NCBI GenBank assembly: GCA_937995335.1
Contig: CALKIH010000025.1
Span: 1 to 64,000 of the forward strand
Reading direction: 5' to 3'
DNA: 64,000 bases
Source: UBA2357 sp002344625
Lineage (GTDB): Bacteria; Pseudomonadota; Gammaproteobacteria; Burkholderiales; Rhodocyclaceae
Shown here: positions 15,334 to 23,530 of the stretch, in pieces
Position numbering within the stretch: position 1 is the first letter of the stretch
How the letters are laid out: each line of letters opens with the position of its first letter
The notes under the pieces: generated by a model
The model's database searches: none
What the model saw: the letters and a program-made list of their open reading frames with translations, nothing else
Told to the model about the DNA's origin: nothing
Position numbers and translations under genes: made by a program

Positions 15334-15801
15334 TCAGCCTTCGTGCTGACAGGCTTGGCAGATCGCGCTGATCTCGATCTCGGGGCCGACCAGGATATGC
15401 CCGGCCCGGGCGAGGCTGCGCGTGAGCGCCGCCGACGCTTCGTGATCGTGCAGCTCGGTCACCTGGCCGCAGCGCGGGCACACCAGGAACAGGCCGGCGT
15501 CGTCATGGACTTCCTGGTTGCAGGCGATGAACTGGTTGGTGCGCCCGATCTTGTGCGCCAGGCCCTGATCGATGAGAAAGTCCAGCGCGCGGTACACGGT
15601 GGGTGGTGTCGCGCCCGGGTGCTCCGACTTCATCTGTTCCAGAAGGTCGTACGCCTTCACGCCACCGGGCTGGCGCCGCAGCAGGCGCAGGATGTGGCGG
15701 CGAATCGGGGTGAGGCTTGCGCCGTGCTCTTTGCAGCGGCTCGCCGCCTGATCGAGAAAGGTCTGCTCGTCTGCGGGCGCGGCATGTCGGGTTTCGGTCA
15801 T
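15334..15801 (-). CDS. zur: Fur-family zinc uptake regulator Zur
   Basis: This 155-residue Fur-family repressor has a winged helix (LTPIRRHILRLL...TVYRALDFLIDQGLAHKI) and a C-terminal dimer domain with CPRCG and a final CQAC, the structural zinc CxxC pair. Adjacency to a zinc-free DksA paralogue and a COG0523 GTPase, both classic Zur targets, makes Zur more likely than Fur. It should repress those divergent genes when zinc is sufficient. The start ATG 15801 gives MTETRHAAP; the longer frame upstream is not family-like. I found no clear Zur box by eye. Confidence 0.85.
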   Translation of the reverse strand: MTETRHAAPADEQTFLDQAASRCKEHGASLTPIRRHILRLLRRQPGGVKAYDLLEQMKSEHPGATPPTVYRALDFLIDQGLAHKIGRTNQFIACNQEVHDDAGLFLVCPRCGQVTELHDHEASAALTRSLARAGHILVGPEIEISAICQACQHEG

Positions 15802-16004
15802 TGGCGTGCAAACCGGGCGCGCCGGCTCACTTTCGGTCTGTGATCGTGGATTTTGCCTGAAGAAGAGGGATTCGCAAGTCCCCGCCAGCGCCCCCCGGCG
15901 GCGGTGATTACCCGGATCGGGCGCCGACCGGCAACTCGGTCTGACGCTGATCCGAGTTTCGTGTATTGTGCGGCCCGTTAGTGTTTTCACCCGGAGGAGG
16001 CAGC

Positions 16005-16439
16005 ATGAGCGCCGTCAAGAACGAATCCACCCAAACGCTGACCCGCGAGCAGTTGCTCGCTGCGCCGGAGGACGATTACATGTCCGACGCGCAGCTCGAG
16101 TTTTTTCGCGAGTTGCTCCAGGCCGAGAAGCAGGCGCTCGTCGATGCCGCGCGCGCGACCACGGTGAGCCTGCAGGACAACGAGGCCACGCCCGACTGGA
16201 CCGACCGCGCCACGGTCGAGGAAGAGCATGCCCTCGAGCTGCGCGTGCGCGACCGCGAGCGCAAGCTGATGAAGAAGATCGACGAGGCCCTTGCGCGCAT
16301 CAAGGACAGCAGCTACGGCTGGTGCGAGGAAACCGGCGAGCCGATCGGATTGCCGCGGCTGCTGGCACGCCCGACCGCGACGCTGAGCCTCGAGGCGCAG
16401 GAGCGGCACGAGGCGCTAGAGCGCGTCTCGCGCGGCTAG
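16005..16439 (+). CDS. dksA2: Zinc-independent DksA paralogue (DksA2 type)
   Basis: This 144-residue DksA/TraR protein binds RNA polymerase through its secondary channel and works with ppGpp. The coiled-coil tip region (ATPDWTDRATVEEEHALELR) retains the acidic pair. The zinc finger, normally four Cys, keeps only Cys107; the next position is Thr110 (CEET) and the distal pair reads LSLEAQ. This Cys-Thr pattern is that of P. aeruginosa DksA2, which substitutes for DksA in zinc starvation. GGAGGAGG precedes the ATG. It is divergent from zur and 2 bases from the GTPase gene, implying one operon. Confidence 0.93.
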   Translation: MSAVKNESTQTLTREQLLAAPEDDYMSDAQLEFFRELLQAEKQALVDAARATTVSLQDNEATPDWTDRATVEEEHALELRVRDRERKLMKKIDEALARIKDSSYGWCEETGEPIGLPRLLARPTATLSLEAQERHEALERVSRG

Positions 16440-16441
16440 AC

Positions 16442-17575
16442 ATGGCGGCGGCCGGGCCGGTGCCCTCCGGCCGGGACGACCGGAGGGTGCCGGTCGTCCT
16501 GCTCACCGGATTCCTGGGGGCCGGCAAGACCACGCTCCTCAATCACCTGCTGGGCCTGCCCGAGTTCGCGCGCACGGCGGTGCTGATCAACGAGTTCGGC
16601 GCGGTCGGGGTCGATCATCATCTGGTCGACAAGATCGACGAGACCTTGCTGGTGCTCGACTCGGGCTGTATCTGCTGCAGCGTGCAGGGTGACTTGGTAC
16701 GCGCGCTCAAGAACCTCTTCGCACGCGCGGCACGGCGCGAGATCGGACCGGTCGACCGGGTGCTGATCGAGACGACCGGCATGGCCGACCCCGCGCCGGT
16801 GATCCACACGCTGACCGAAGACGCGTTCATCGGTGACCGGTTCCGCTGCGACGGCGTGGTGACTGCGGTGGACGCGACCCACGGCGGCGGCCAGATCGAT
16901 GCCCATCGCGAGGCATTGCGCCAGGTGGTCATGGCCGATCGGCTATTGATCACCAAGTGCGATCTCGCGCCGGCGGATGAACGCGCGCGACTGGCCGAGC
17001 GACTGGCCCGGCTCAACCCCGGTGCCGCGCAGATCGAAGTTTTTCATGGCCAGCCGCCCGCCGGGGCGATCGCCTCGTGCGGCTTGTACGACACGTCGGC
17101 CAAGTCGCCCGATGTGGCGTTGTGGCTGGGCGAAGAGCGTGCGCTGGCCGAGCTTGGCCGCATTCAGGCGGCCGCGGCGGCACCGCTCTGGCGCCGCTCG
17201 CCCGGGGTGCCACCCGCCGCGCCGCGCCGGCATGACGCGTCCGTGACGACCTTCGTATTGCGCTTCGACCAACCGCTCGACTGGCTGGGTTTTTGCGATG
17301 GCCTCGGGCTGCTGCTCGAGGTCTTCGGCGAACGCATCCTGCGCATCAAGGGTTTGCTCAATATTGCCGGCGACCCCCAGCCCCGGGTGGTCCAGTGCGT
17401 TCAACATGTCGCGTATCCGCCGACCAGCCTCGCGGCGTGGCCGGACGACGGACCGTACGCCGACCGGTTGAGCCGGCTGGTATTCATCGTGCGCGAACTG
17501 CAGGCGGATGCCGTCGCCGATCTGCTGGGCGGACTCGCGGGGCAGCCGGCGTCGATAGTCCTTGCGAGCCGGTAG
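16442..17575 (+). CDS. COG0523 (CobW/ZNG-type) metallochaperone GTPase
   Basis: This 377-residue G3E GTPase has Walker A GFLGAGKTT, the metal-binding GCICC motif of COG0523, ETTGMADPAP and TKCDLA, and a C-terminal CobW_C domain. Members deliver or handle zinc or other metals for client enzymes. Linkage to Zur and DksA2 points to zinc allocation under starvation rather than cobalamin synthesis. It starts 2 bases after the dksA2 stop. Confidence 0.92.
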   Translation: MAAAGPVPSGRDDRRVPVVLLTGFLGAGKTTLLNHLLGLPEFARTAVLINEFGAVGVDHHLVDKIDETLLVLDSGCICCSVQGDLVRALKNLFARAARREIGPVDRVLIETTGMADPAPVIHTLTEDAFIGDRFRCDGVVTAVDATHGGGQIDAHREALRQVVMADRLLITKCDLAPADERARLAERLARLNPGAAQIEVFHGQPPAGAIASCGLYDTSAKSPDVALWLGEERALAELGRIQAAAAAPLWRRSPGVPPAAPRRHDASVTTFVLRFDQPLDWLGFCDGLGLLLEVFGERILRIKGLLNIAGDPQPRVVQCVQHVAYPPTSLAAWPDDGPYADRLSRLVFIVRELQADAVADLLGGLAGQPASIVLASR

Positions 17576-17594
17576 CGGCTGACCGCATCGACGC

Positions 17595-17615
17595 ACACCG
17601 CCCGCCGGGCGGTGT
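17595..17615. terminator. Hairpin after the COG0523 gene
   Basis: Arms ACACCGCCCG and CGGGCGGTGT are separated by one base, giving a strong hairpin just after the operon. No T-run follows, so it may be a 3'-end stabiliser or a weak terminator. Confidence 0.4.
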
Positions 17616-17692
17616 ATCCACGGCGTGCCGCCTGATCTGCTTCGCATGTTCCGTGCTACAGTCCGTACCGGTTTTTCTTGCCGCGATCGAAC

Positions 17693-18319
17693 GTGACCAT
17701 CAGCATCTACGCGCTCAAGCCGCGCTTTCAGGCCTTGTTGCGACCTTTCGTGCGCCGGCTGGCGGCGCGCGGGGTGAGCGCCAACGCAGTCACCCTGGCC
17801 GCGATGTCGCTCTCCGTCGCGCTCGGGGCGGTGTTGTTCTGGTGCGCCGGGCAGGCCGCGCTGTTCCTGCTGTTGCCGGCATGGATGTTCGTGCGCATGG
17901 CCTTCAACGCGATCGACGGCATGCTGGCGCGCGAGTTCGGCCAGCAGTCACCGCTGGGGGCGTATCTCAACGAACTGTGCGACGTGGTGTCGGACGCCGC
18001 CCTGTATCTACCCTTTGCGCTGATTGCGCCGTTCGGCTGGGGCAGCGTGGGGGCGGTCATTTTTTTCTCGGTGGTTTCGGAAATGGCGGGCGCGCTCGCG
18101 CCGATGGTCGGCGCGGCCCGCCGCTATGACGGTCCGATGGGCAAGAGCGATCGTGCACTCGTTTTCGGGGCCCTGGGCCTGTGGCTGGGGTTGGCGGGCA
18201 GCCTGCCGGCATGGGCATGGTGGATCATGCCGGCGGTGGCCGTGGCGATCGTCGCCAACACCGTGAATCGCGTGCGCGGCGGCGTGCGCAATGCCCGCAG
18301 CAGCTCGGATGCGGGCTGA
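17693..18319 (+). CDS. CDP-alcohol phosphatidyltransferase (YnbA-like)
   Basis: This 208-residue membrane enzyme has five or six hydrophobic segments and the CDP-alcohol motif DGMLAREF...GAYLNELCDVVSD (DGxxAR followed by the Gx3-N/D-x3-D-x3-D series). Such enzymes swap the CMP of a CDP-lipid for an alcohol headgroup. The headgroup is unknown. It leads a six-gene lipid locus that resembles E. coli ynbABCD. I took GTG 17693 (TISIYALKP...) as start; TTG 17678 is possible. Confidence 0.88.
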   Translation: MTISIYALKPRFQALLRPFVRRLAARGVSANAVTLAAMSLSVALGAVLFWCAGQAALFLLLPAWMFVRMAFNAIDGMLAREFGQQSPLGAYLNELCDVVSDAALYLPFALIAPFGWGSVGAVIFFSVVSEMAGALAPMVGAARRYDGPMGKSDRALVFGALGLWLGLAGSLPAWAWWIMPAVAVAIVANTVNRVRGGVRNARSSSDAG

Positions 18320-18337
18320 AGATCTGCAAGGACAATC

Positions 18338-20101
18338 ATGCCGATGAGTGCCCCCCGACCCGTTCGCGAATGCCACTTCGAAACCCACGACGGCGTGAAG
18401 CTGTTCTATCGCCACTGGCCCGCATCGGCACCACGCCGCGGTGCGGTGGCGATGTTTCATCGCGGGCACGAACACTCCGGGCGCATGGCGCACCTGGTGG
18501 ACGAGCTGGATCTGCCGGCGTTCGACTTCTTCGCGTGGGATGCGCGTGGCCATGGCTTGTCGCCCGGCGCGCGCGGCCATTCGCCGAGCTTTGGTACTTC
18601 TGTCCGCGACGTGCAGGATTTCGTCGCGCACCTGCGCGACGGGCACGGGATCGAGCAGGGCGATCTCGCGATGCTCGCGCAGAGCGTCGGCGCGGTGGTG
18701 GTGGCAGCCTGGGCCCATGATTACGCGCCAAAGGTGCGCTGCCTGGTGCTCGCGTCGCCGGCGTTCAAAGTCAAGCTGTACGTGCCGTTCGCGCGTACCG
18801 GACTTGCGCTCATGGCCAGGCTGCGCGGCAACTTCTTTGTCAACAGTTATGTCAAGGCCCGATTCCTGACCCATGACCGTGCGCGCCAGGCATCCTACGA
18901 TGCCGATCCGCTGATCGCGCGCGCGATCTCGGTGAATATCCTGCTCGGTCTGTATGAGGCGGCCGAGCGGGTGGTCGCCGATGCGCAGGCGATCGGCGTG
19001 CCGACGCAACTGCTGATATCGGGGGCCGATTGGGTGGTGCATCGCGGCCCCCAGCATGCGTTCTTCGCGCGCCTGGGATCGCGGGTCAAGGAGCAGCACG
19101 TGCTCGAGGGTTTCTACCACGACACCCTCGGCGAGTCGAATCGCCGCGACGCCACCGAGCGCGCGCGCGCGTTCATCCTGCGGCAGTTCGAGAGGCCGCA
19201 GCCCGTCCCCGATCTTCTCAATGCGGACCGGCACGGTCCCACCTTCGAAGAGGCGCGCGCGCTGGCGCGACCGCTGGCAGCTTCGAGTCCGCGCGCTTGG
19301 TGGTGGGCCGCCTATCGGGCCAACTTGCGGCTGGGGCGCGGCTTGTCGGACGGGATCCGGCTGGGGTTCGAGACCGGCTTCGATTCCGGCAGCACGCTCG
19401 ACTATGTGTATCGCAACACGGCCAGCGGTGCCGGCCCGCTGGGGCGCCTGATCGACCGGCATTATCTCGATGCGATCGGCTGGCGCGGCATCCGGCAGCG
19501 CAAGCTCAATGTCGAAGGGCTCCTGGTCAAGGCGCTCGGGCTGCTCGAGTCGGCGCGGCGACCGCTGCGGGTCGTGGATATTGCCGCGGGCCATGGTCGC
19601 TACGTGCTCGAGGCGCTCGAGAAGGCCGCCCACCGACCCGAATCCATCCTGCTGCGCGATTACAGCGACATCAATGTGCGCGACGGCGCGGCCCTCATCC
19701 GCGCGAAAGGGCTGGAAGGGATTGCCCGTTTCGAAAAGGGCGATGCCTTCGATCGCGCGTCGATCGCCGCGATCACGCCGGCACCGACGGTGGCCATCGT
19801 GTCGGGGCTGTACGAGCTGTTTCCCGGCAATGCCGACGTGATGCGTTCGCTGGCCGGCCTGGCCGACGCGATCGCGCCGGGTGATTACCTGATCTACACC
19901 GGCCAGCCCTGGCATCCGCAGCTCGAGATGATCGCGCGCGCGCTTACCAGCCACCGCGGTGGCGAGGCCTGGGTGATGCGTCGGCGCACCCAGAGCGAAA
20001 TGGATCAACTGGTCGAGCATGCCGGCTTCGAAAAGATCGAACAGCGGGTGGACGAGTGGGGCATCTTCACCGTCTCGCTCGCGCGGCGGCGGCCTGCGTG
20101 A
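18338..20101 (+). CDS. Alpha/beta hydrolase fused to SAM methyltransferase (YnbC-like)
   Basis: This 587-residue bifunctional protein has an N-terminal monoglyceride-lipase-like hydrolase (residues about 1-300; FHRGHEHSGRM, DARGHG, nucleophile region LAQSVGAVV, GFYHDTLGE). A linker and a class I methyltransferase (about 380-587; VVDIAAGHGRYVLEAL) follow. The combination is that of E. coli YnbC. It could trim and methylate a lipid or its headgroup. Its stop overlaps the next gene's GTG start. Confidence 0.87.
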   Translation: MPMSAPRPVRECHFETHDGVKLFYRHWPASAPRRGAVAMFHRGHEHSGRMAHLVDELDLPAFDFFAWDARGHGLSPGARGHSPSFGTSVRDVQDFVAHLRDGHGIEQGDLAMLAQSVGAVVVAAWAHDYAPKVRCLVLASPAFKVKLYVPFARTGLALMARLRGNFFVNSYVKARFLTHDRARQASYDADPLIARAISVNILLGLYEAAERVVADAQAIGVPTQLLISGADWVVHRGPQHAFFARLGSRVKEQHVLEGFYHDTLGESNRRDATERARAFILRQFERPQPVPDLLNADRHGPTFEEARALARPLAASSPRAWWWAAYRANLRLGRGLSDGIRLGFETGFDSGSTLDYVYRNTASGAGPLGRLIDRHYLDAIGWRGIRQRKLNVEGLLVKALGLLESARRPLRVVDIAAGHGRYVLEALEKAAHRPESILLRDYSDINVRDGAALIRAKGLEGIARFEKGDAFDRASIAAITPAPTVAIVSGLYELFPGNADVMRSLAGLADAIAPGDYLIYTGQPWHPQLEMIARALTSHRGGEAWVMRRRTQSEMDQLVEHAGFEKIEQRVDEWGIFTVSLARRRPA

Positions 20102-21465
20102 ACTCCGACGGGGTGGTCGTGAGCGCGGGTGCGGGCCGCATCATGTGGTTGCGCAGCATCGCGTGGTTGCTGTTTCTGGGGCCGTTCTTCTTCCTGAGCT
20201 ATGGCTTCGCCAACGGCCTGGCGGCCGAACGCGGGATTACCGCATCGATCTTCTTCGAGTGGGAGCGGCATATCCCCTTCGTGCCCTGGACGATCGTGCC
20301 CTACTGGTCGATCGACCTCCTCTACGGTTTGTCATTCCTGTTCTGCCGCGGCGCCGACGCCGTCGATCGCCACGGCCTGCGGCTGTTGAGCGTGCAAATC
20401 GTCTCGGTTGCGTGTTTCGTGCTGTTTCCGCTGCGCTTCGCGTTCGAGCGGCCGCCGTCAGACGGCTTGTTCGGCGCGTTGTTCGATGCCCTCGCCAGCT
20501 TCGATCAGCCCTTCAACCAGGCGCCGTCACTGCACATCGGCCTGTTGCTGGTGATCTGGGCGCGCTTCGCGCTGGGCACGCGCGGCTACTGGCGCTGCGT
20601 GGTGCATGCCTGGGCGGTGCTGATCGGCGTGTCGGTGCTGACCACCTTCCAGCACCATTTCATCGATGTTCCCACGGGGGTGCTGGTGGGGCTCTTGTGC
20701 ATGTGGATCTGGCCGGACCGCGGCGCCTCGCCCTTGAGCGGCTGGCGGCGCATGCGGGCCGGGCCGCGGTGCCGGCTGGCCCTGTGCTACCTGGGCGGCG
20801 CCGGGGTTCTCGCGGCCGTGGCGTTCGGCCTGGGGGGCGGCGGCCTGTGGCTGTCGTGGTTGGCGGTGGCGCTGCTGCTGGTCGCGGTGATCTATCTCGG
20901 TCCGGGCGGGCGCGGGTTCCAGAAGCACGGCGGCCGGCATTCGGCGGCGATCGCGATCCTGCTCTGGCCCTACATCGCCTGCGCCTGGCTCAATTCGCGC
21001 GCGTGGACGCTGCGCCGCCCCTTGCCCGATCCGGTCTGCGACGGGGTGTGGCTGGGGCGGCTGCCCGGCGCGGCCGAGATGCGGCGCGGCGGCTTCGGCG
21101 CGCTGTGCGATCTGAGCGCGGAGTTGCCGGCACCGAGCGGTGAGTGGCGCTATACCGGCCTGGTGTGGCTGGATCTGGTCGCACCCGATGCAGACCGGCT
21201 GCGGCAGGCCGCCCACGCGATAGAACGGCTGCGCGCGTCCGGTCCGGTGCTGGTGTGCTGCGCGCTCGGGTATTCGCGCAGTGCGAGCGCGGTGGCCGCA
21301 TGGCTGCTGCTTTCCGGCCGGGCGCAAGACGCCGGCGACGCGATCGCGATCGTGCGCGCGGCACGCCCCGGGGTGGTGCTCGGCCCGGCGCATCGCGCGG
21401 CGCTGGTGGCCTGCGCGGATCCGGCCGCCATGGCGGTCACGGCGACGAGTGCGTGGCATGACTGA
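20098..21465 (+). CDS. PAP2 phosphatase fused to dual-specificity phosphatase (YnbD-like)
   Basis: This 455-residue membrane protein has a PAP2/inositolphosphotransferase-type N-terminal half (NQAPSLHIG as the PSxH motif, FQHHFIDVPTG for the final His...Asp). Further helices follow, then a C-terminal dual-specificity phosphatase domain with CCALGYSRS (C-x5-R). This is the YnbD architecture. It probably removes phosphate from a lipid intermediate. GTG 20098 overlaps the upstream stop by 4 bases and the 3' end overlaps the next gene by 8, so translation is coupled. Confidence 0.87.
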   Translation: MNSDGVVVSAGAGRIMWLRSIAWLLFLGPFFFLSYGFANGLAAERGITASIFFEWERHIPFVPWTIVPYWSIDLLYGLSFLFCRGADAVDRHGLRLLSVQIVSVACFVLFPLRFAFERPPSDGLFGALFDALASFDQPFNQAPSLHIGLLLVIWARFALGTRGYWRCVVHAWAVLIGVSVLTTFQHHFIDVPTGVLVGLLCMWIWPDRGASPLSGWRRMRAGPRCRLALCYLGGAGVLAAVAFGLGGGGLWLSWLAVALLLVAVIYLGPGGRGFQKHGGRHSAAIAILLWPYIACAWLNSRAWTLRRPLPDPVCDGVWLGRLPGAAEMRRGGFGALCDLSAELPAPSGEWRYTGLVWLDLVAPDADRLRQAAHAIERLRASGPVLVCCALGYSRSASAVAAWLLLSGRAQDAGDAIAIVRAARPGVVLGPAHRAALVACADPAAMAVTATSAWHD

Positions 21466-21925
21466 GCCGCTCGAACCCCAAGTCCAGGATGCCGCCGCCG
21501 CAGCGCGCCTGTGTGCGGCGCTGCTGGCGCTCGGCGGGGGCCTTGCCCGCTGGAGCCTGGTGCTGGCGGCGCTGGCGTTCGTGGTCTTGTTCTGGCGCGA
21601 CCTCGGACCGGCCGGCCTTGCGGCCGTGCTGGCGAGCCTCGCCTGCGGCGCGCTTGCGGCTTATCATGCATCGCGGGTGCGTCTCGACGCCGCCTTGTTC
21701 GACGCGTGGGCGCGGCGCTGGAGCCAGGCCGACGCCGCGCCGGCGGAGGATATGGTGGCGTTCGACCGGGCCCTGGCCGGGCTGCGGACGTCTACGCGCC
21801 CGTCGCGATCCGGGCGAACGCTCGCGCTGAGATGCGTTGGCGCGCGCGCCCTGCTGGCACGGCAATGCGTGTATACGGTACTCCAGACCCTGTCGCTGCT
21901 GGTGGCCGCGCTGGTGTGTGTCTGA
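21458..21925 (+). CDS. Small membrane protein of the lipid locus
   Basis: This 155-residue protein is not recognised. Two hydrophobic segments (WSLVLAALAFVVLFW; LAAVLASLACGALAAYH) lie near the N-terminus and one at the C-terminus (LQTLSLLVAALVCV), with a charged middle. The start overlaps the preceding gene by 8 bases, which supports it as a real operon member. It may help assemble or scaffold the lipid enzymes; this is a guess. Confidence 0.65.
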   Translation: MTEPLEPQVQDAAAAARLCAALLALGGGLARWSLVLAALAFVVLFWRDLGPAGLAAVLASLACGALAAYHASRVRLDAALFDAWARRWSQADAAPAEDMVAFDRALAGLRTSTRPSRSGRTLALRCVGARALLARQCVYTVLQTLSLLVAALVCV

Positions 21926-21946
21926 GACTCCTTCGGAACAAGAGCA

Positions 21947-22570
21947 ATGGCCTTCGAACGACTCGTTGGATCAGCCCTGTGCGGCCTGGCCAAATTCATC
22001 ACCGGCGCGCGGGCGGTCTGGCACGGCTGCGCCCCCGAGGCGCGCCAGCGGGTGTATTTCGCCAACCACCGCAGCCATGCGGATTTCGTGCTGATCTGGG
22101 CGTCCTTGCCGCCGCGCCTGCGGCGCCGCACCCGGCCGGTCGCCGGGGCCGATTACTGGCTCACCGGCAGGCTGCGCAGCTACATGGCGCAACAGGTGTT
22201 TCGCGGCGTGTTGATCGATCGTACCGCTGCGCGCGATGACGTCGACCCGATCGGCATGATGAGCGCGGCGCTCGCCGGCGGCGATTCGCTGATCCTCTTT
22301 CCCGAAGGCACGCGCAATCTCGGCGATGGCCTGCTGCCGTTCAAGAGCGGCCTCTATCATCTCGCATGTGCCAACCCGGGGGTCGAGCTGGTGCCGGTGT
22401 GGATCGAGAATCTCGGCAGGGTGATGCCCAAAGGCAGTTTCATCCCGGTGCCGGTGCTGTGCTCGCTGACTTTCGGGCATCCGATCACGGTGCGGCCGGA
22501 TGAGGCCAAGAACGATTTTCTGCAGCGGGCGCGGAGCGATCTGCTCGCGCTTGCACCGGCCGAGGACTGA
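21947..22570 (+). CDS. 1-acylglycerol-3-phosphate acyltransferase (PlsC family)
   Basis: This 207-residue acyltransferase has the catalytic HxxxxD block (NHRSHADF) and the glycerol-phosphate-binding LFPEGTRN motif. It transfers an acyl chain to a lysophospholipid or related acceptor at the inner membrane. E. coli ynbABCD has no such gene, so its presence suggests that this locus can build its own phosphatidic-acid-type precursor. It is 21 bases downstream of the small membrane gene and 6 bases before the cytidylyltransferase. Confidence 0.92.
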   Translation: MAFERLVGSALCGLAKFITGARAVWHGCAPEARQRVYFANHRSHADFVLIWASLPPRLRRRTRPVAGADYWLTGRLRSYMAQQVFRGVLIDRTAARDDVDPIGMMSAALAGGDSLILFPEGTRNLGDGLLPFKSGLYHLACANPGVELVPVWIENLGRVMPKGSFIPVPVLCSLTFGHPITVRPDEAKNDFLQRARSDLLALAPAED

Positions 22571-22576
22571 ATCCGA

Positions 22577-23518
22577 ATGAACGTGAGTGCGACCCTGTTC
22601 AACCTGTTCGCGGGGATTTTCGCGGTGCTCGCGCTGGCCAGCGCGGTCGGCGCCCTGCTCAAGCGGCGTGCCGCGCCCGACGCGCCCAGCGCGGCGATCG
22701 ACAACCTCAATGCCCGCCTCAAGGCGTGGTGGGTGATGATCGCGCTGATCGCGCTGGCGATCTGGGCCGGCGACTGGGGCGTGATCCTGTTGTTCGGCTT
22801 CATCTCGTTCCAGAGCCTGCGCGAGTTCGTGTCGCTCACGCATACCCGGCGGGGCGACCATCGCGCGCTGATCTGGAGCTTTTATGTGTTCCTGCCGCTG
22901 CAATACATCCTGATCGCCACGCACTGGTATGGACTGTTCACCATCCTGATTCCGGTGTATGCGTTTCTGCTGCTGCCGATCTCGGCTTCGCTCGGGTCCG
23001 ACACCACGCGCTTTCTCGAGCGTGCCGCCAAGGTTCAATGGGGCTTGATGATCTGCGTGTATTGCATTTCGCATGTGCCGGCGCTGCTGACCCTCGACAT
23101 CGAGGGGCATGCCGGCGCGAATGCGCTGCTGATCGTGTTCCTGGTGCTCACGGTGCAGTCGAGCGACGTGTTCCAGTACGTGTGGGGAAAGCTCCTGGGC
23201 CGGCACAAGCTCGCCCCCGTGATCTCGCCGTCGAAGACGCTCGAAGGGCTCGTGGGGGGCGTCGCGAGCGCTACGCTGGTCGGTGCGGCCTTGTGGTGGA
23301 TCACGCCGTTCACACCCCTGCAGGCGGGGCTGATCGCGCTGGTCATCAACACGATGGGTTTCTTCGGCGGCTTCGTGCTGTCCGCGATCAAGCGCGACCG
23401 CAATGTGAAGGACTGGGGCAACATGATCGAGGGGCACGGCGGCATGCTCGACCGCGTCGATTCGATCAGCTTCTCAGCGCCGATCTTCTTCCACATCGTG
23501 CGCTATTGGTGGGGGTGA
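22577..23518 (+). CDS. Phosphatidate cytidylyltransferase (CdsA/YnbB-like)
   Basis: This 313-residue polytopic membrane enzyme carries the CDP-diglyceride synthase signature SAIKRDRNVKDWGN followed by EGHGGMLDRVDS. It activates phosphatidic acid with CTP to CDP-diacylglycerol, the donor for CDP-alcohol transferases. In this locus it would feed the YnbA-like enzyme at the other end of the operon. It is probably a second copy alongside the housekeeping cdsA, which is not in this window. Confidence 0.92.
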   Translation: MNVSATLFNLFAGIFAVLALASAVGALLKRRAAPDAPSAAIDNLNARLKAWWVMIALIALAIWAGDWGVILLFGFISFQSLREFVSLTHTRRGDHRALIWSFYVFLPLQYILIATHWYGLFTILIPVYAFLLLPISASLGSDTTRFLERAAKVQWGLMICVYCISHVPALLTLDIEGHAGANALLIVFLVLTVQSSDVFQYVWGKLLGRHKLAPVISPSKTLEGLVGGVASATLVGAALWWITPFTPLQAGLIALVINTMGFFGGFVLSAIKRDRNVKDWGNMIEGHGGMLDRVDSISFSAPIFFHIVRYWWG

Positions 23519-23530
23519 GCGCAGCCACGC

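Noticed and set aside
15802..16004. Zur box between zur and dksA2
   Set aside because: A Zur site is expected here, but I could not find a convincing AT-rich palindrome by eye.
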